From Planctomycetota bacterium (lineage in GTDB: Bacteria > Planctomycetota > Planctomycetia > Gemmatales > Gemmataceae), in contig JACOUH010000192.1 in NCBI GenBank assembly GCA_016177925.1, positions 1-48,823 on the forward strand: a stretch of 48,823 nucleotides of DNA, read 5' to 3'. Below the pieces are notes generated by a model, which saw nothing but the letters and a program-made list of their open reading frames with translations, was not told where the DNA came from and did no database searches. How positions within the stretch are numbered: position 1 is the first letter of the stretch; each line of letters begins with the position of its first letter. The position numbers and the translations under genes are program-made. Positions 17,685 through 26,725 of the stretch are shown in pieces.

Positions 17685-18524
17685 ATGAGCCAGGCACGCT
17701 CACCCCTCGGCCCGCGCGGCGGGCGAGGCCGTCCCACTCCACTCAGTACCGCCCTTGCCTGGGGTGTTCACTTCTACACCGCCCTGGGGCTGGTCGCCTC
17801 GGCCGGTATCGCCGTCCTCATCATCCACGGCACCGGCGAGGCGTTCCGCTGGGCGTTCGTGCTGATGATGGCCGCCGTGTTCATCGATGCCACCGACGGC
17901 ACCCTGGCGCGGGCAGTGCGCATCAAGGAAGTCCTGCCCGGCTTCGACGGCCGGCGCCTCGATGACCTGATCGATTTCATCAACTACACCTGTCTGCCGC
18001 TGCTGCTGCTGTGGCAGGCGGAGTTACTCCCGCCGGGGCAGGAGGTCTGGCTGCTGTTCCCGCTTCTGGCCAGCGCCTACGGCTTCTGCCAGGTGGCGGC
18101 CAAGACCGACGACGGCTATTTCCTCGGCTTCCCCTCGTACTGGAACCTGATCGTCTTCTACCTCTATGTCTTGCAGCCTCTGCCGGGCTGGGTCGCCGTC
18201 ACCCTGCTGGTGACGTTCGCCGCCCTGACCTTCGTGCCGGTCCGCTACCTGTACACGACGCAGCGCGGCCGGCTCAACCGCATCACGAACATCCTGGGTG
18301 GGGCATGGGCGGGACTGGCGCTGTGGATTCTGTCGCTCTTGCCCCCCGAGCGGTTGACCCCGGCTTCCGACCCGGACACGTTCCTGCGCCGGCTGGCGCT
18401 GTCGTCGTTGTTCTTCCCGGCCTTCTACCTGCTGGCCTCGTGGATGGTGACTTGGCGGCTGTGGCGGCGGCGGAAGCGCCGGCGCGATGAGCAACTCCGC
18501 CCCGCCCTGGTGATCGACGAGTGA
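17685..18524 (+). CDS. pcs: CDP-alcohol phosphatidyltransferase, phosphatidylcholine-synthase-like
   Basis: The 279-aa membrane protein carries the CDP-alcohol phosphatidyltransferase motif as DATDGTLAR followed twelve residues later by GRRLDDLID, matching the long-spaced version seen in bacterial phosphatidylcholine synthases (the VLPGFDG lead is also typical). About eight hydrophobic segments are visible, for example GLVASAGIAVLIIHG, LIVFYLYVLQPLPGWVAVTL and LAGAWAGLALW-type helices, and the C-terminus is basic. Pcs condenses CDP-diacylglycerol with choline. The head-group is inferred from motif spacing. The stop is nine bases before the next gene, so the two form an operon. The ribosome site is weak. 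Confidence 0.8.
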   Translation: MSQARSPLGPRGGRGRPTPLSTALAWGVHFYTALGLVASAGIAVLIIHGTGEAFRWAFVLMMAAVFIDATDGTLARAVRIKEVLPGFDGRRLDDLIDFINYTCLPLLLLWQAELLPPGQEVWLLFPLLASAYGFCQVAAKTDDGYFLGFPSYWNLIVFYLYVLQPLPGWVAVTLLVTFAALTFVPVRYLYTTQRGRLNRITNILGGAWAGLALWILSLLPPERLTPASDPDTFLRRLALSSLFFPAFYLLASWMVTWRLWRRRKRRRDEQLRPALVIDE

Positions 18525-18533
18525 GCCCGTGGC

Positions 18534-20060
18534 ATGACTTCCTTGCAGCGGCTGCGGTTTCTCTTCGATTTCGCGTGGCAAGACCTGTTCGAGCGCAATG
18601 CCCGGCGGACCACGCGCGTCATCGTCGTCACGGTGGCGATCCTGTCGGGCTTCACCCTGGTTGTCTACGGCCTGGCGCTGGGCTACGAGAAGGCCCGCTT
18701 GCAGCGCCTCCGCTCCAACCCGCTCGCCCTGTGCCTGTTCGCGGGCAGCCCCACCCTGGGGCGGAAGATCGACACAACCACCCTCAAAACGCTCCGTGAC
18801 GGGCTGGCGCAGCGCCTCGACGGCGATCGGCTCGTCGGCTGCTACCCGTTTTACGAGATCGAGTTCGACTGGTTCGTTCGCACGCCGGACGGAAAGGAGC
18901 GGGCCAGCAGTCTGCTCGGCCGCACGCTGGCGCCGGGCGACCCGTTGCTGTCCAGCCTTCTGCTACGATGGGGCCGGCCGTTCGAGCGCCCCGACGAGGA
19001 GGGCGTCATCGTCACCGACAACCTCCTGCGTTTCCTGGAGAGGCAGGCCGGCCCGCCCCCGGCGACTCTGGAGCTGCGCTCGCCCGTCTCTGGGAAGCGG
19101 ATCGAGGTCCCCGTGGTCGGCGTGACCAGCGACCGGCTGCCACTGAACCACGACTTCCTCTTCACCGAGGCCTACGAGCTGCGCCTGCAGACGGAGGACG
19201 CGGACGTCCCCGCCTCGAGCATCCGCACCGGCCCGATGCCGGCGGACTGGCCGCACCCCAAAGCCCTGCCGCAGGCCGTCAAGGACGTCCTCGAGGAGTA
19301 CGAGCTGCGACCTCCGCTCGAAGAGAAGTGTCTCGACGGGACGAAGCGCTGGGTGCTCCAGTCGGACGCGAAGCCGTCGCCGCGGCGCCGGGTCTGGCTG
19401 GCCCAGGTCGGGAGACTCTACGAGTTGATGCGCGAGCACGTCCGGGACCTAAAGCCAGCGCCGGGCTTCGTGCGCATCGACGTGCCGATCGTGCTCCGCA
19501 AGCCGCCGGCGCGGCCGGGGTACGAGCAGGCCGGCATCTATGTCCGCGACCTGCCTGATCTGAAGCCGGCGGTCGAGGCGGTCCAGGTCGCGGGTCTGCT
19601 CGTCAACGACGACGTAATCCAGCAGCTCGAGGGCATCAGTCGGGCCGCCAGCGTCGCGGTGCTGGTGCTGTCGGTAGTCGTCGCCATCCTGGGTGGACTG
19701 GCGCTGTGGAACATCAAGGTGATCCAGGAGCTGCGCGCCTTCCAGAAGGTGCCGGAGATCGGCATGCTCAAGGCGATCGGCATGAGCAACGGCCTGCTGC
19801 GCCAGGTCTACCTGGCGGAGGCGACGCTGATCGGGCTGCTGGGACTGGGTGGCGGTGTGGTGCTCGGCCTGGGCGCCGGGCTGCTGATCGCATGGCACCT
19901 GGCCGAGGGCGCCGAGGATCGCTTCACCGCCTTTTCCTGCCCGTGGTATCTGCTGCTGGGCGTGGTCGGCCTCGGGGGGCTGGTCTGCTGGCTGAGCACG
20001 CTCTGGGGCACACGCTCCGCCCGCCGCGCCTCGCCGATCGAGACCCTGAGCGCCCCTTGA
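18534..20060 (+). CDS. FtsX/MacB-type ABC transporter permease
   Basis: The 508-aa protein has four membrane segments: one near residues 28-50 (VIVVTVAILSGFTLVVYGL), then about 363-385 (VAVLVLSVVVAILGGLALW), 423-453 and 463-486. Between the first and second lies a long periplasmic domain of about 300 residues. The segment VPEIGMLKAIGMSNGLLRQV is the classic FtsX-family coupling motif, and the RRASPIETL ending is typical. Such permeases pair with a LolD/MacB ATPase, but none is visible in this window, so it may use one encoded elsewhere. It is co-transcribed with the phospholipid synthase, suggesting a lipid or lipoprotein role. Confidence 0.87.
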   Translation: MTSLQRLRFLFDFAWQDLFERNARRTTRVIVVTVAILSGFTLVVYGLALGYEKARLQRLRSNPLALCLFAGSPTLGRKIDTTTLKTLRDGLAQRLDGDRLVGCYPFYEIEFDWFVRTPDGKERASSLLGRTLAPGDPLLSSLLLRWGRPFERPDEEGVIVTDNLLRFLERQAGPPPATLELRSPVSGKRIEVPVVGVTSDRLPLNHDFLFTEAYELRLQTEDADVPASSIRTGPMPADWPHPKALPQAVKDVLEEYELRPPLEEKCLDGTKRWVLQSDAKPSPRRRVWLAQVGRLYELMREHVRDLKPAPGFVRIDVPIVLRKPPARPGYEQAGIYVRDLPDLKPAVEAVQVAGLLVNDDVIQQLEGISRAASVAVLVLSVVVAILGGLALWNIKVIQELRAFQKVPEIGMLKAIGMSNGLLRQVYLAEATLIGLLGLGGGVVLGLGAGLLIAWHLAEGAEDRFTAFSCPWYLLLGVVGLGGLVCWLSTLWGTRSARRASPIETLSAP

Positions 20061-20250
20061 GGATTTCGGTCCGGTCGTCCTTGGCAATCAAGACGAAAGC
20101 AACGCCCTGCGAAAGTCTATCGGTGTCTCCGCCTTTCCCGCCGTCTTCCTGGGGACGACGAGCCGAGTCGGCGAGGCTGGCCTTGCACGCGAACGCCACT
20201 TGCGGTTCTCTGGAGAGGACCAGCGTGCGGAGCGGAACGAGGCAAACATC

Positions 20251-20652
20251 ATGCTGACAACCGAAGAGAAATCACTCCTGGCCTGCCTGCGGGAGCGGAT
20301 CGTCGCGGCCGTGGACGACCTGGCCCGCACTCTCTGGCCCGGGGCGCCGCACGGGTCGCTGGAGCGGGCGATCTGGAACCTGGGCTGGCTCGGCTACGTC
20401 GACGTCACCGCCGGGCCGCGCGGGGAGGCAAGGATTCTCCAGATTACCCAGAAGGGACTCGCCGAGGGCGGAGGCTGGCTTCCCAGTCATGCCGACCTGG
20501 CTGTCTGTTCGTCGCCGGGCGATCTCCCGACCGGCGTTCCATCCCGTCCCTTTCCTCCCGATTCCCCCAGACGCCCGGCCGCGATCGAGACGCCCTTCGC
20601 TCTCCCGTCGCCGTCGTTCGCAGTCCTGGCGGGGCCAATCCCGGCCGCGTAG
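20251..20652 (+). CDS. Small protein with a winged-helix-like N-terminus
   Basis: From the ATG at 20251 the protein is 133 aa. The first 75 residues (EEKSLLACLRERIVAAVDDL, GSLERAIWNLGWLGYVDV, ARILQITQKGLAEGG) look like a winged-helix unit with a terminal beta hairpin. The last 55 residues are proline- and serine-rich with no recognised fold. An in-frame ATG-like start at 20200 adds a lead with no support. I cannot name a family. It may be a regulator, but that rests only on the helix pattern. Confidence 0.5.
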   Translation: MLTTEEKSLLACLRERIVAAVDDLARTLWPGAPHGSLERAIWNLGWLGYVDVTAGPRGEARILQITQKGLAEGGGWLPSHADLAVCSSPGDLPTGVPSRPFPPDSPRRPAAIETPFALPSPSFAVLAGPIPAA

Positions 20653-20961
20653 TATCCTCTCATCTCGTCGTAATGTTGACGGCGCGCAGCTAGAGCGTTT
20701 CACGCTTGGGTTGCACAAGACCCCTGCCGCCTTGTGCGGCAGGTGAAGCAGTTCGGAGGCTGGGGCTGCGCCGCTAAATAGCTGCACGCAAGAGGGAAAG
20801 TAGCCCGCCGCTCCGCGGCGGGAAAAGAACCGCCGCGGAGCGGCGGGCTACTTTCCCTGGCCTCCTCTCGCGCCTCGCGACTCGCCTGACGATTGCCGTT
20901 CCGATACGATTGCCTCGGCCGCGACCGGCAAGCGGTTGAGGCAAGGATACAGGAGACGGCA
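20653..20961. other. Intergenic region carrying two hairpins, no gene
   Basis: This 309-base gap lies before the large secreted protein gene. It holds a small hairpin, CCTGCCGC/GCGGCAGG at 20723-20743, and the 29-bp perfect hairpin at 20793-20858. The remainder shows no coding signal. The promoter for the downstream gene probably lies in the last 100 bases, where AGGAG precedes the ATG at 20962. Confidence 0.55.
20793..20858. repeat. 29-bp perfect hairpin
   Basis: Bases 20793-20821 are the exact reverse complement of 20830-20858 around the loop GAAAAGAA. The outer arms, AGGGAAAGTAGCCCGCCGCT, are unlike the other long hairpins in sequence but like them in build. It may terminate the upstream unit ending at 20652. 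Confidence 0.8.
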
Positions 20962-23900
20962 ATGAGCAAGAAATGGCTGCTGGCGTTGGGGCTGTTCCTG
21001 GCGTCCTCGCGGGCCGGGGCGGCGGAGCTGATCTTCCCGCAGAACCGCAGCGCTTTCTACAGCGACGAGCCGATCGAGGTCGCCGTAGCCGGCCTCGGCA
21101 AGGGGGCGACCGCCCTCGTCGAGTTTGTCCCGAACAAGACCGGCCTCACCCCCCTCCGCTTCGAGGTCAAGGGGGACGGCTCCACGCCGGTCGTCGCGCT
21201 GCCGCCGCGAGCGCTGGCCCCGTCGGAGTACAGCGTCCGCCTCGACAGCAAGGAGGCTGCGAAGCTCACCGTCGCCTCCGGCGTCAACGTCTCGACGATG
21301 CTCCTGTCGCAGACCGTCGCGGACCCCAAGGCCGCCGGCGGCAACTTCTTCCTCGGCAACGCCTTCAGCTTCGGCCTGCTCGACCCGCAGGGACAACCAC
21401 TGCGCGACGTCCGTGGCCACCGCTCTGCCGGGCTGGAGGCCTTCGAGCGGGCCGTCAAGGCCGATCTGCCGACGCTGGTCTACATGTACTGGACCGGCTA
21501 TGTCACCCATAAGCCATTCGGCTCCGAGAAGAGCTGGCCCGCCGAGCCGATGATCGAGGCAACGCGCCTCTTGAGCTTCCACACCGCCCAGCGCCTGCGC
21601 CGCTACGCTCGCAACGTTCACGCCGTCGGCACTCTCGACGAGCCGGGCCTCAGCTGGGGCAAGACGCCCGCCGGCGGCCTGGCGACCGGCTTCCCCAACT
21701 GGGACGAGAAGGACTGGTACGAGAAACGCGGCTGGAAGTACACCGGCGACCCCGCCTCCCGAACGGCCGGCGACTGGCTGAAATACATGACGATCCGCTG
21801 TGCCATCATGAAAGAGGTCGACGCGATGGCGAAGCGTGACCTGAAGAGCATCTGGCCCGAGGTCGTCTTCAGTACCGACCTGTACGCCCCGCAGGCGATC
21901 ATGGACGGCACCGACCCGCTCAACCAGCAGGTCAACGACGTTCCGTCCAGTCACGTCTTCCTCGACTGGGGCACGGGTCGCTCGGGCGCTCTCAGCGGCA
22001 TCTACCTCGAAAAGGCACATGACCCGCTGGCGAAGCTGGCCCATGCGATGAACGGGCAGCTGTTCGCCACCCCAGTGCCGCAGCCAACCCAGCGCAACAC
22101 CTATCACCTGATGCGCAACGCCATGCTGGCGGCGGGGCTGCACAGCAACTGGTGGCTCAACCCGACCGGCATGGGACCGGAGGACCTTGCCGCGGTCAAC
22201 GAGCCGGGCCTGCGCCTGGGCCCGCTTTTCGAGAAGATGCAGCCCAGGGACCACGACGTCGCCGTCCTGTGGAGCTTCACCGAGATCGCCCTGCGCTGCA
22301 AGGACGTCACGTCGAAGGAGGCGAAGAAGAAAACCGGCGAGCAGATCAAGCAAACGATCGCGTCACTGCCGGAGACGGTGGGTGTCAAGGATAACGAGGT
22401 GCCGGTCAGCGCCTACGACCTCGGCGGCAACTACAAGGAGCAGGTGCTCGGAGCGCATCACGCTCTCACCCGCGCCGGCTACGCCGCCCACATCATCCAC
22501 GAGCGACTTCTGTCGAGCGGGGCCCTGAAGCGCTACAAGACGCTGGTGATCGTCGGGCAGACGTTCGATCTGCCCGACGACGTGAAGAAGGCGATCAACG
22601 ACTTCGTCAGGGTAGGCGGCAAGATCGTCGTCGACAAAACGACGACGGTCAAGTTCGACAGCGCCGTGGTGAGCGACGCCGACTGGCGCGACCCGGCCTT
22701 CCGCTGGAGCGTGCTGTACCGCCGCGCCGAGAAGAAGGACCACGGCTTCAAGAGCGAGCGCGAGGCGAGCTACCATCACACCAATCACTTCATGGACAAA
22801 ATCGTGCGTGACGCCGTCGCCCCAACGCGGGCCGCCATGAAGAAGACGGACTCGAAGCCGGTCCTCGAGACGGACTCGGTCGACCTCCTCGCAGAGCGGC
22901 ACAGCGCCGGCGAGGGGGCCCTGTACATGGTCCTCAACGCCCACGAGGAGTTGCCCGTCATCGCGGCGGACAAGCGATACGACATCTACAATTACGCCCC
23001 CTATAAGGCGACGTACACGCTCAAGGGCATCAAGCCCGGCAGTGTCGTCTTCCGCTTCGACGGGGTCGACTGGAAGACGTGGAGGAGGGTCCCGATCTTC
23101 GCCCCGCCCCAGACGGGCGAGTTCGCCCCGGGCGAGATGAAGCTGTACGTGGTGGCGCCGCGCATCCCGGGCGGCCTCGACATGACCGCTGCGACCGGGG
23201 ACGACGGCATCCGGGTGAGGGCCGTCCAGAGCGGCATCAAGGCGCCCTGGCAGCTGACGGTGACGGTGGCCGGCCCGGACGGCAAGGAGCTGTATCGCGT
23301 CTATCGCTCTATCGGCGAGAACGGGAGCTATGCCGAGTCGTTCCCGATCGGCTCCAACGCCCCGGCCGGGCAGTACAAGGTGACCGTCCAGGGGTCGCCG
23401 TGGTACTTCGGCCGAAAGACGACGGTGGAGGTCAAGCCGCGGGCCGCGACGCCGTCGTCGCTCGCCGCCGGCGTGCGCGTCTTCGACGCCGACGCCATCC
23501 GCAAGTTCCTGACGAGCAAGCCAGAGGTGGTGATTGCGATCGGCAAGGGTGGGCAGGAGGGCGTAGCCCGCAAGCTTGCTGAGGACCTGTCGGCTCGTGG
23601 CGTGAAGGCAACGGTCAAGCCGGAGAGTGAAGTCCTCCGCAAGGTGCGCTATCCGCGCGTGTGGAACCCCTACGCCCACCTCTACACGGCGACCGGCCCG
23701 ACAAGGAAGCCGGCACAGGAGGCGAAGTTGCGTATCGAGGTGCGCGTGGACAGCAACGGCAAGCTGACCGCGAAGACGCGCGACGGCAAGGATGTCAGCG
23801 CCGACTGGCGGCTGCCGGAGAGTGTGGTGACGATCGCCGGCGAGGGCCTCGTCGACTTCAGCGGCGACCACGAGTTATGCTTCGAGCCGGGTGTGATGCT

Positions 23901-24303
23901 TTCCTTCGACGACCAGCGACGAATGAGCGTCGTGCATGGCGAGATGAAGGAAGTGCGGACAACGGAGGCGTTCCGCAAGAAGTGGGCGAAGCCGTGGGAC
24001 CGGCTGACCAGCCACGCCGGCGCCTACCAGCTCCCGCCGTCGTTGCCCGAGGCGTACACGACCGACAGCCACCTGATCCTGCTGGGCGACAGCACGAGCG
24101 GGACGGCGGTCGCGGCGCTGCAAGCGAGTGAACTGCTGCCCCAGGTCGTCGACGCGAGGTACCCGGGGCTCCGGCGAGCGCTGGTCAGCTTCGCGTGGAG
24201 CCCGTTCGCGGTGGAGAAGAACGTGATCCTGGTGGGCGCCGCTGACCAGGAAGGGCTGAAAGCGGGGACAGCGCGACTGGTGGAACTTGTGCCGGGGCGG
24301 TAA
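20962..24303 (+). CDS. Very large secreted protein, glycoside-hydrolase-like, function unknown
   Basis: The ATG at 20962 follows AGGAG by six bases and begins a signal peptide (KKWLLALGLFLASSRAGA), giving 1,113 aa. Residues 20-120 look like a beta sandwich (IFPQNRSAFYSDEPIEVAVA). The middle third looks like a TIM-barrel-type region: LPTLVYMYWTGYVTHKPFGS, HAVGTLDEPGLSW and MLAAGLHSNWWLNPTG, with acidic residues where retaining glycosidases carry theirs. A stretch near KTLVIVGQTFDLPDDVKKAI resembles the beta-galactosidase trimerisation-like fold found after such barrels. The C-terminus has further beta domains. I infer a polysaccharide-acting enzyme, not a specific activity. Long frames on the opposite strand are shadows. 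Confidence 0.75.
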   Translation: MSKKWLLALGLFLASSRAGAAELIFPQNRSAFYSDEPIEVAVAGLGKGATALVEFVPNKTGLTPLRFEVKGDGSTPVVALPPRALAPSEYSVRLDSKEAAKLTVASGVNVSTMLLSQTVADPKAAGGNFFLGNAFSFGLLDPQGQPLRDVRGHRSAGLEAFERAVKADLPTLVYMYWTGYVTHKPFGSEKSWPAEPMIEATRLLSFHTAQRLRRYARNVHAVGTLDEPGLSWGKTPAGGLATGFPNWDEKDWYEKRGWKYTGDPASRTAGDWLKYMTIRCAIMKEVDAMAKRDLKSIWPEVVFSTDLYAPQAIMDGTDPLNQQVNDVPSSHVFLDWGTGRSGALSGIYLEKAHDPLAKLAHAMNGQLFATPVPQPTQRNTYHLMRNAMLAAGLHSNWWLNPTGMGPEDLAAVNEPGLRLGPLFEKMQPRDHDVAVLWSFTEIALRCKDVTSKEAKKKTGEQIKQTIASLPETVGVKDNEVPVSAYDLGGNYKEQVLGAHHALTRAGYAAHIIHERLLSSGALKRYKTLVIVGQTFDLPDDVKKAINDFVRVGGKIVVDKTTTVKFDSAVVSDADWRDPAFRWSVLYRRAEKKDHGFKSEREASYHHTNHFMDKIVRDAVAPTRAAMKKTDSKPVLETDSVDLLAERHSAGEGALYMVLNAHEELPVIAADKRYDIYNYAPYKATYTLKGIKPGSVVFRFDGVDWKTWRRVPIFAPPQTGEFAPGEMKLYVVAPRIPGGLDMTAATGDDGIRVRAVQSGIKAPWQLTVTVAGPDGKELYRVYRSIGENGSYAESFPIGSNAPAGQYKVTVQGSPWYFGRKTTVEVKPRAATPSSLAAGVRVFDADAIRKFLTSKPEVVIAIGKGGQEGVARKLAEDLSARGVKATVKPESEVLRKVRYPRVWNPYAHLYTATGPTRKPAQEAKLRIEVRVDSNGKLTAKTRDGKDVSADWRLPESVVTIAGEGLVDFSGDHELCFEPGVMLSFDDQRRMSVVHGEMKEVRTTEAFRKKWAKPWDRLTSHAGAYQLPPSLPEAYTTDSHLILLGDSTSGTAVAALQASELLPQVVDARYPGLRRALVSFAWSPFAVEKNVILVGAADQEGLKAGTARLVELVPGR

Positions 24304-24343
24304 AGCCTCGGCAAAGTCGAAGAACGCTGACGGAGATTCTCGC

Positions 24344-25768
24344 ATGCACCGCTCTATCATTCCGGCACTGACGGCGCTTCTCCTCGTCCCCGCCGCTGGG
24401 CGGGCTCAGTTCGGCAGCACGGAGAATCGCTTCGAGCTAGGCCTGCGCCTCCGTGCCTTCGACAAAGAGTGGGATCAGCAAACCGACGCTGCGGCACGCA
24501 AGCGCAGCGTCGAGCCCCTCAAGCGCGCGAACTTCCTGTTCCTCACGAAGCAGGACGCAGAAGCGGCCCGCAACCTCGACCGGGCCCGCCTCGTCCTGCG
24601 CTCCGCCGCCGCGCCCGACTCCGCTGTCCTCTGGGCCGAGTCGTGCATGGTCAGGCCGGCCTCCCGTCTTGTGGACGCTGCGAGCGGAGACTTCCCCGTG
24701 ACGCTCGTGTACTTCTACAAGCCGCAGACGGAGAAGCCCGACAAGATCCAGTTCCGTTTCTGCCTGAGCAACAAGGGCCGGGAAGTGTTCTCGGATGTCA
24801 AGCTCCTGAACATCAAGGAGATGCCCTTCAAGACTTCCTTGCGCCTGAACGTATCCGAAGACGGTGATTATTTCCTGGACGCTGTGATCGCCAGAGACTG
24901 GACCATCGTTGCCGAGCGCAAACTGATGGTTTCCGTGGTCAAGAACCTCGAGGAGCGGCTGAAGAAGATCGAGAAAGGAGTAGCGAGCCTCCCAAAGGAC
25001 AAGAACACGACCGACCTCCTCACGGTCCGCAGCCTGGGCAGCTTGCTGCGCCAGCTTGCGGATCGGAAGCCGCTGGAGACGGACTACCCGGCCGCGCGGC
25101 TGCTCGGCGAGGCGGAAGAGGTCTTGCAGGCGGTCGCCGCGGGGAAGAGCTATCACGGGCGGAACCGAGGCGGGCAGTTCTGGTTGACGCTGCCCGTCAA
25201 GGACGGGCCGGCGCCGGTCCGCCTGCGGGTGCCCGCCGCGGCGAAAAAGGGCAAGCCGCTGCCGCTGGTCGTGGCCGTGCATGGCGTTGGCGGCAGCGAA
25301 AACATGTTCTTCGACGCTTACGGCCACGGTGCCATCGCCCGACTCTGCGGTGCGCGCGACTGGCTGCTGGTCGCCACGCGCAACGGTCTCGCTGACGGCG
25401 TCCTCGACGAGATCGCGCGCCTCTATCCCGTCGATCCGAAAGCGATCTTCCTTGTCGGTCATTCGCTGGGCGCCGCCCAGTTCGTCTCGGCGGCGGGCCG
25501 CAACCCCGAGCGGTTCGCCGGTGTTGCGGCGCTGGGAGGCGGCGGACGTGTCGTCCCGTCCGAGGCGCTCAAAGGGGTAGCGTTCTTCGTCGGCGCCGGC
25601 ACCGAGGACTTCCTCCTTGGCAGCGCCCGCGTGCTCGAGGGCAACCTGAAGAAGGCTGGGGTAAAGCGGGTGCGCTACAAGGAGTACAAGGACACCGAAC
25701 ACCTTGTCATCGTGCAACGCACCCTGCCGGAGGTCTTCGCCTTCTTCGACGAGGTGCTGAAGCGCTGA
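24344..25768 (+). CDS. Secreted alpha/beta hydrolase
   Basis: The start ATG 24344 has CGGAG eight bases upstream. A signal peptide (SIIPALTALLLVPAAGRA) precedes about 270 residues of unrecognised, partly helical sequence, then an esterase-type alpha/beta hydrolase domain: LPLVVAVHGVGGSENMF (oxyanion region), nucleophile elbow GHSLGAA (Ser about 374), GTEDF (Asp about 422) and TEHLVIV (His about 453). These three residues give a complete catalytic triad, so the enzyme should be active on an ester or short polyester. It lies 40 bases after the large secreted protein and may share its transcript. It converges with the gene on the other strand, leaving 15 bases between them. Confidence 0.85.
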   Translation: MHRSIIPALTALLLVPAAGRAQFGSTENRFELGLRLRAFDKEWDQQTDAAARKRSVEPLKRANFLFLTKQDAEAARNLDRARLVLRSAAAPDSAVLWAESCMVRPASRLVDAASGDFPVTLVYFYKPQTEKPDKIQFRFCLSNKGREVFSDVKLLNIKEMPFKTSLRLNVSEDGDYFLDAVIARDWTIVAERKLMVSVVKNLEERLKKIEKGVASLPKDKNTTDLLTVRSLGSLLRQLADRKPLETDYPAARLLGEAEEVLQAVAAGKSYHGRNRGGQFWLTLPVKDGPAPVRLRVPAAAKKGKPLPLVVAVHGVGGSENMFFDAYGHGAIARLCGARDWLLVATRNGLADGVLDEIARLYPVDPKAIFLVGHSLGAAQFVSAAGRNPERFAGVAALGGGGRVVPSEALKGVAFFVGAGTEDFLLGSARVLEGNLKKAGVKRVRYKEYKDTEHLVIVQRTLPEVFAFFDEVLKR

Positions 25769-25783
25769 GGGCGTGAAGCCCTG

Positions 25784-26725
25784 TCACCGGCCGAGTCGGT
25801 CCAGCGCCGCCCGGGCCGCCGTCGTGAGCAGCGCCTCGGCGGCCCCGCCGGCCAGGGCCTCCAGCACCCGGCGTGCATCGGGCGTCCCCAACCGCTCCAG
25901 CACTTCAACCGATCGCCAGACCTGCAACTCCTCGGCCAGGAGGCTCTCCGCCTCGACGCGCCGGAGCAGGTCCTCCAGTCGCCTGCGTCGCTCCAGGGGC
26001 GGGCCGTCCTCCAGCGCCCGGCGCAGCGCCGGCACCACCGCCGCGCCCAGTCTCCGCAGTTCCTGCGCCGCCTTCCGCCGGCTCTCGAACTTCTTACTGT
26101 CCAGTTCGCTGATCCACTTCGACACCTGCTTCGCGTCCGGGGAGACCGCGGGTTTCAACCGTTCTTTCAGAAACGACACCGTCTGTTTCGCCGCGGCCAG
26201 GGCACAGATGGCGTCGAATGCTTTCCTGGCGTCCTTGCCAGCCAGGGCCGCCCAGCGCTCTTGCAACTCCCTGGCGGATAGGTCCGTCGCCCGGGGCATC
26301 CTTCGCGCCAGGGCGGTGACGTCCCAGACCAGTACGGTGGTGTCGGTGCTGCCGGTGGCAAGACTCCGGCCGTTGGGGGAGAAGGCCACCGTCGTGACAT
26401 CGCCTTGGTGACCGGCAAGCCGGCCCCGTTCCTTGCCTGTTTCGAGGTCCCAGAGGCGGGCGGCTGTTTCGCCGGCCTGCGCCAGCAGCGACCCATCGGG
26501 AGAAAAGGAGAGCCTGCCCCCCGGCTCATTCTCGCCGAAGCCGGGGGCCACAACCCTGCCCGGCACGACCATGACCAGCGGCGGAGGCCACGGTCGCTCC
26601 GCGCGCAGTTTTTTCGCCAGCCGCCGCCGTTCCTTGCCGGAAGCCAACTCCCACAGGACGACCGTACCGTCCCCCCGTCTCCACAGCGAGGTAGCGGGCA
26701 TCCCGGGAGAACGTCGCGCTGCCAA
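25784..26725 (-). CDS. C-terminal part of the ECF-WD40 gene, in a shifted frame
   Basis: In this frame the WD40 propeller of the gene at 26526-29300 continues: DGTVVLWELASGKERRRL, LSFSPDGSLLAQAGE, VAFSPNGRSLATGSTDTTVL, followed by a helical C-terminal domain with the HEAT-like unit LDSKKFESRRKAAQELRRLG and terminal EVLERLGTPDARRVLEALAG. The same terminal domain closes the secreted WD40 gene at 44767-47119. Homology begins at about 26676, just after a run of six G on the coding strand (C6 at 26671-26676). It is not an independent gene; one additional base in that run would join it to the upstream part. Confidence 0.75.
   Translation of the reverse strand: MAARRSPGMPATSLWRRGDGTVVLWELASGKERRRLAKKLRAERPWPPPLVMVVPGRVVAPGFGENEPGGRLSFSPDGSLLAQAGETAARLWDLETGKERGRLAGHQGDVTTVAFSPNGRSLATGSTDTTVLVWDVTALARRMPRATDLSARELQERWAALAGKDARKAFDAICALAAAKQTVSFLKERLKPAVSPDAKQVSKWISELDSKKFESRRKAAQELRRLGAAVVPALRRALEDGPPLERRRRLEDLLRRVEAESLLAEELQVWRSVEVLERLGTPDARRVLEALAGGAAEALLTTAARAALDRLGR

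Noticed and set aside
22363..23871. 502-aa minus-strand frame opposite the large secreted protein
   Set aside because: Antisense shadow in GC-rich DNA without motif or ribosome site.
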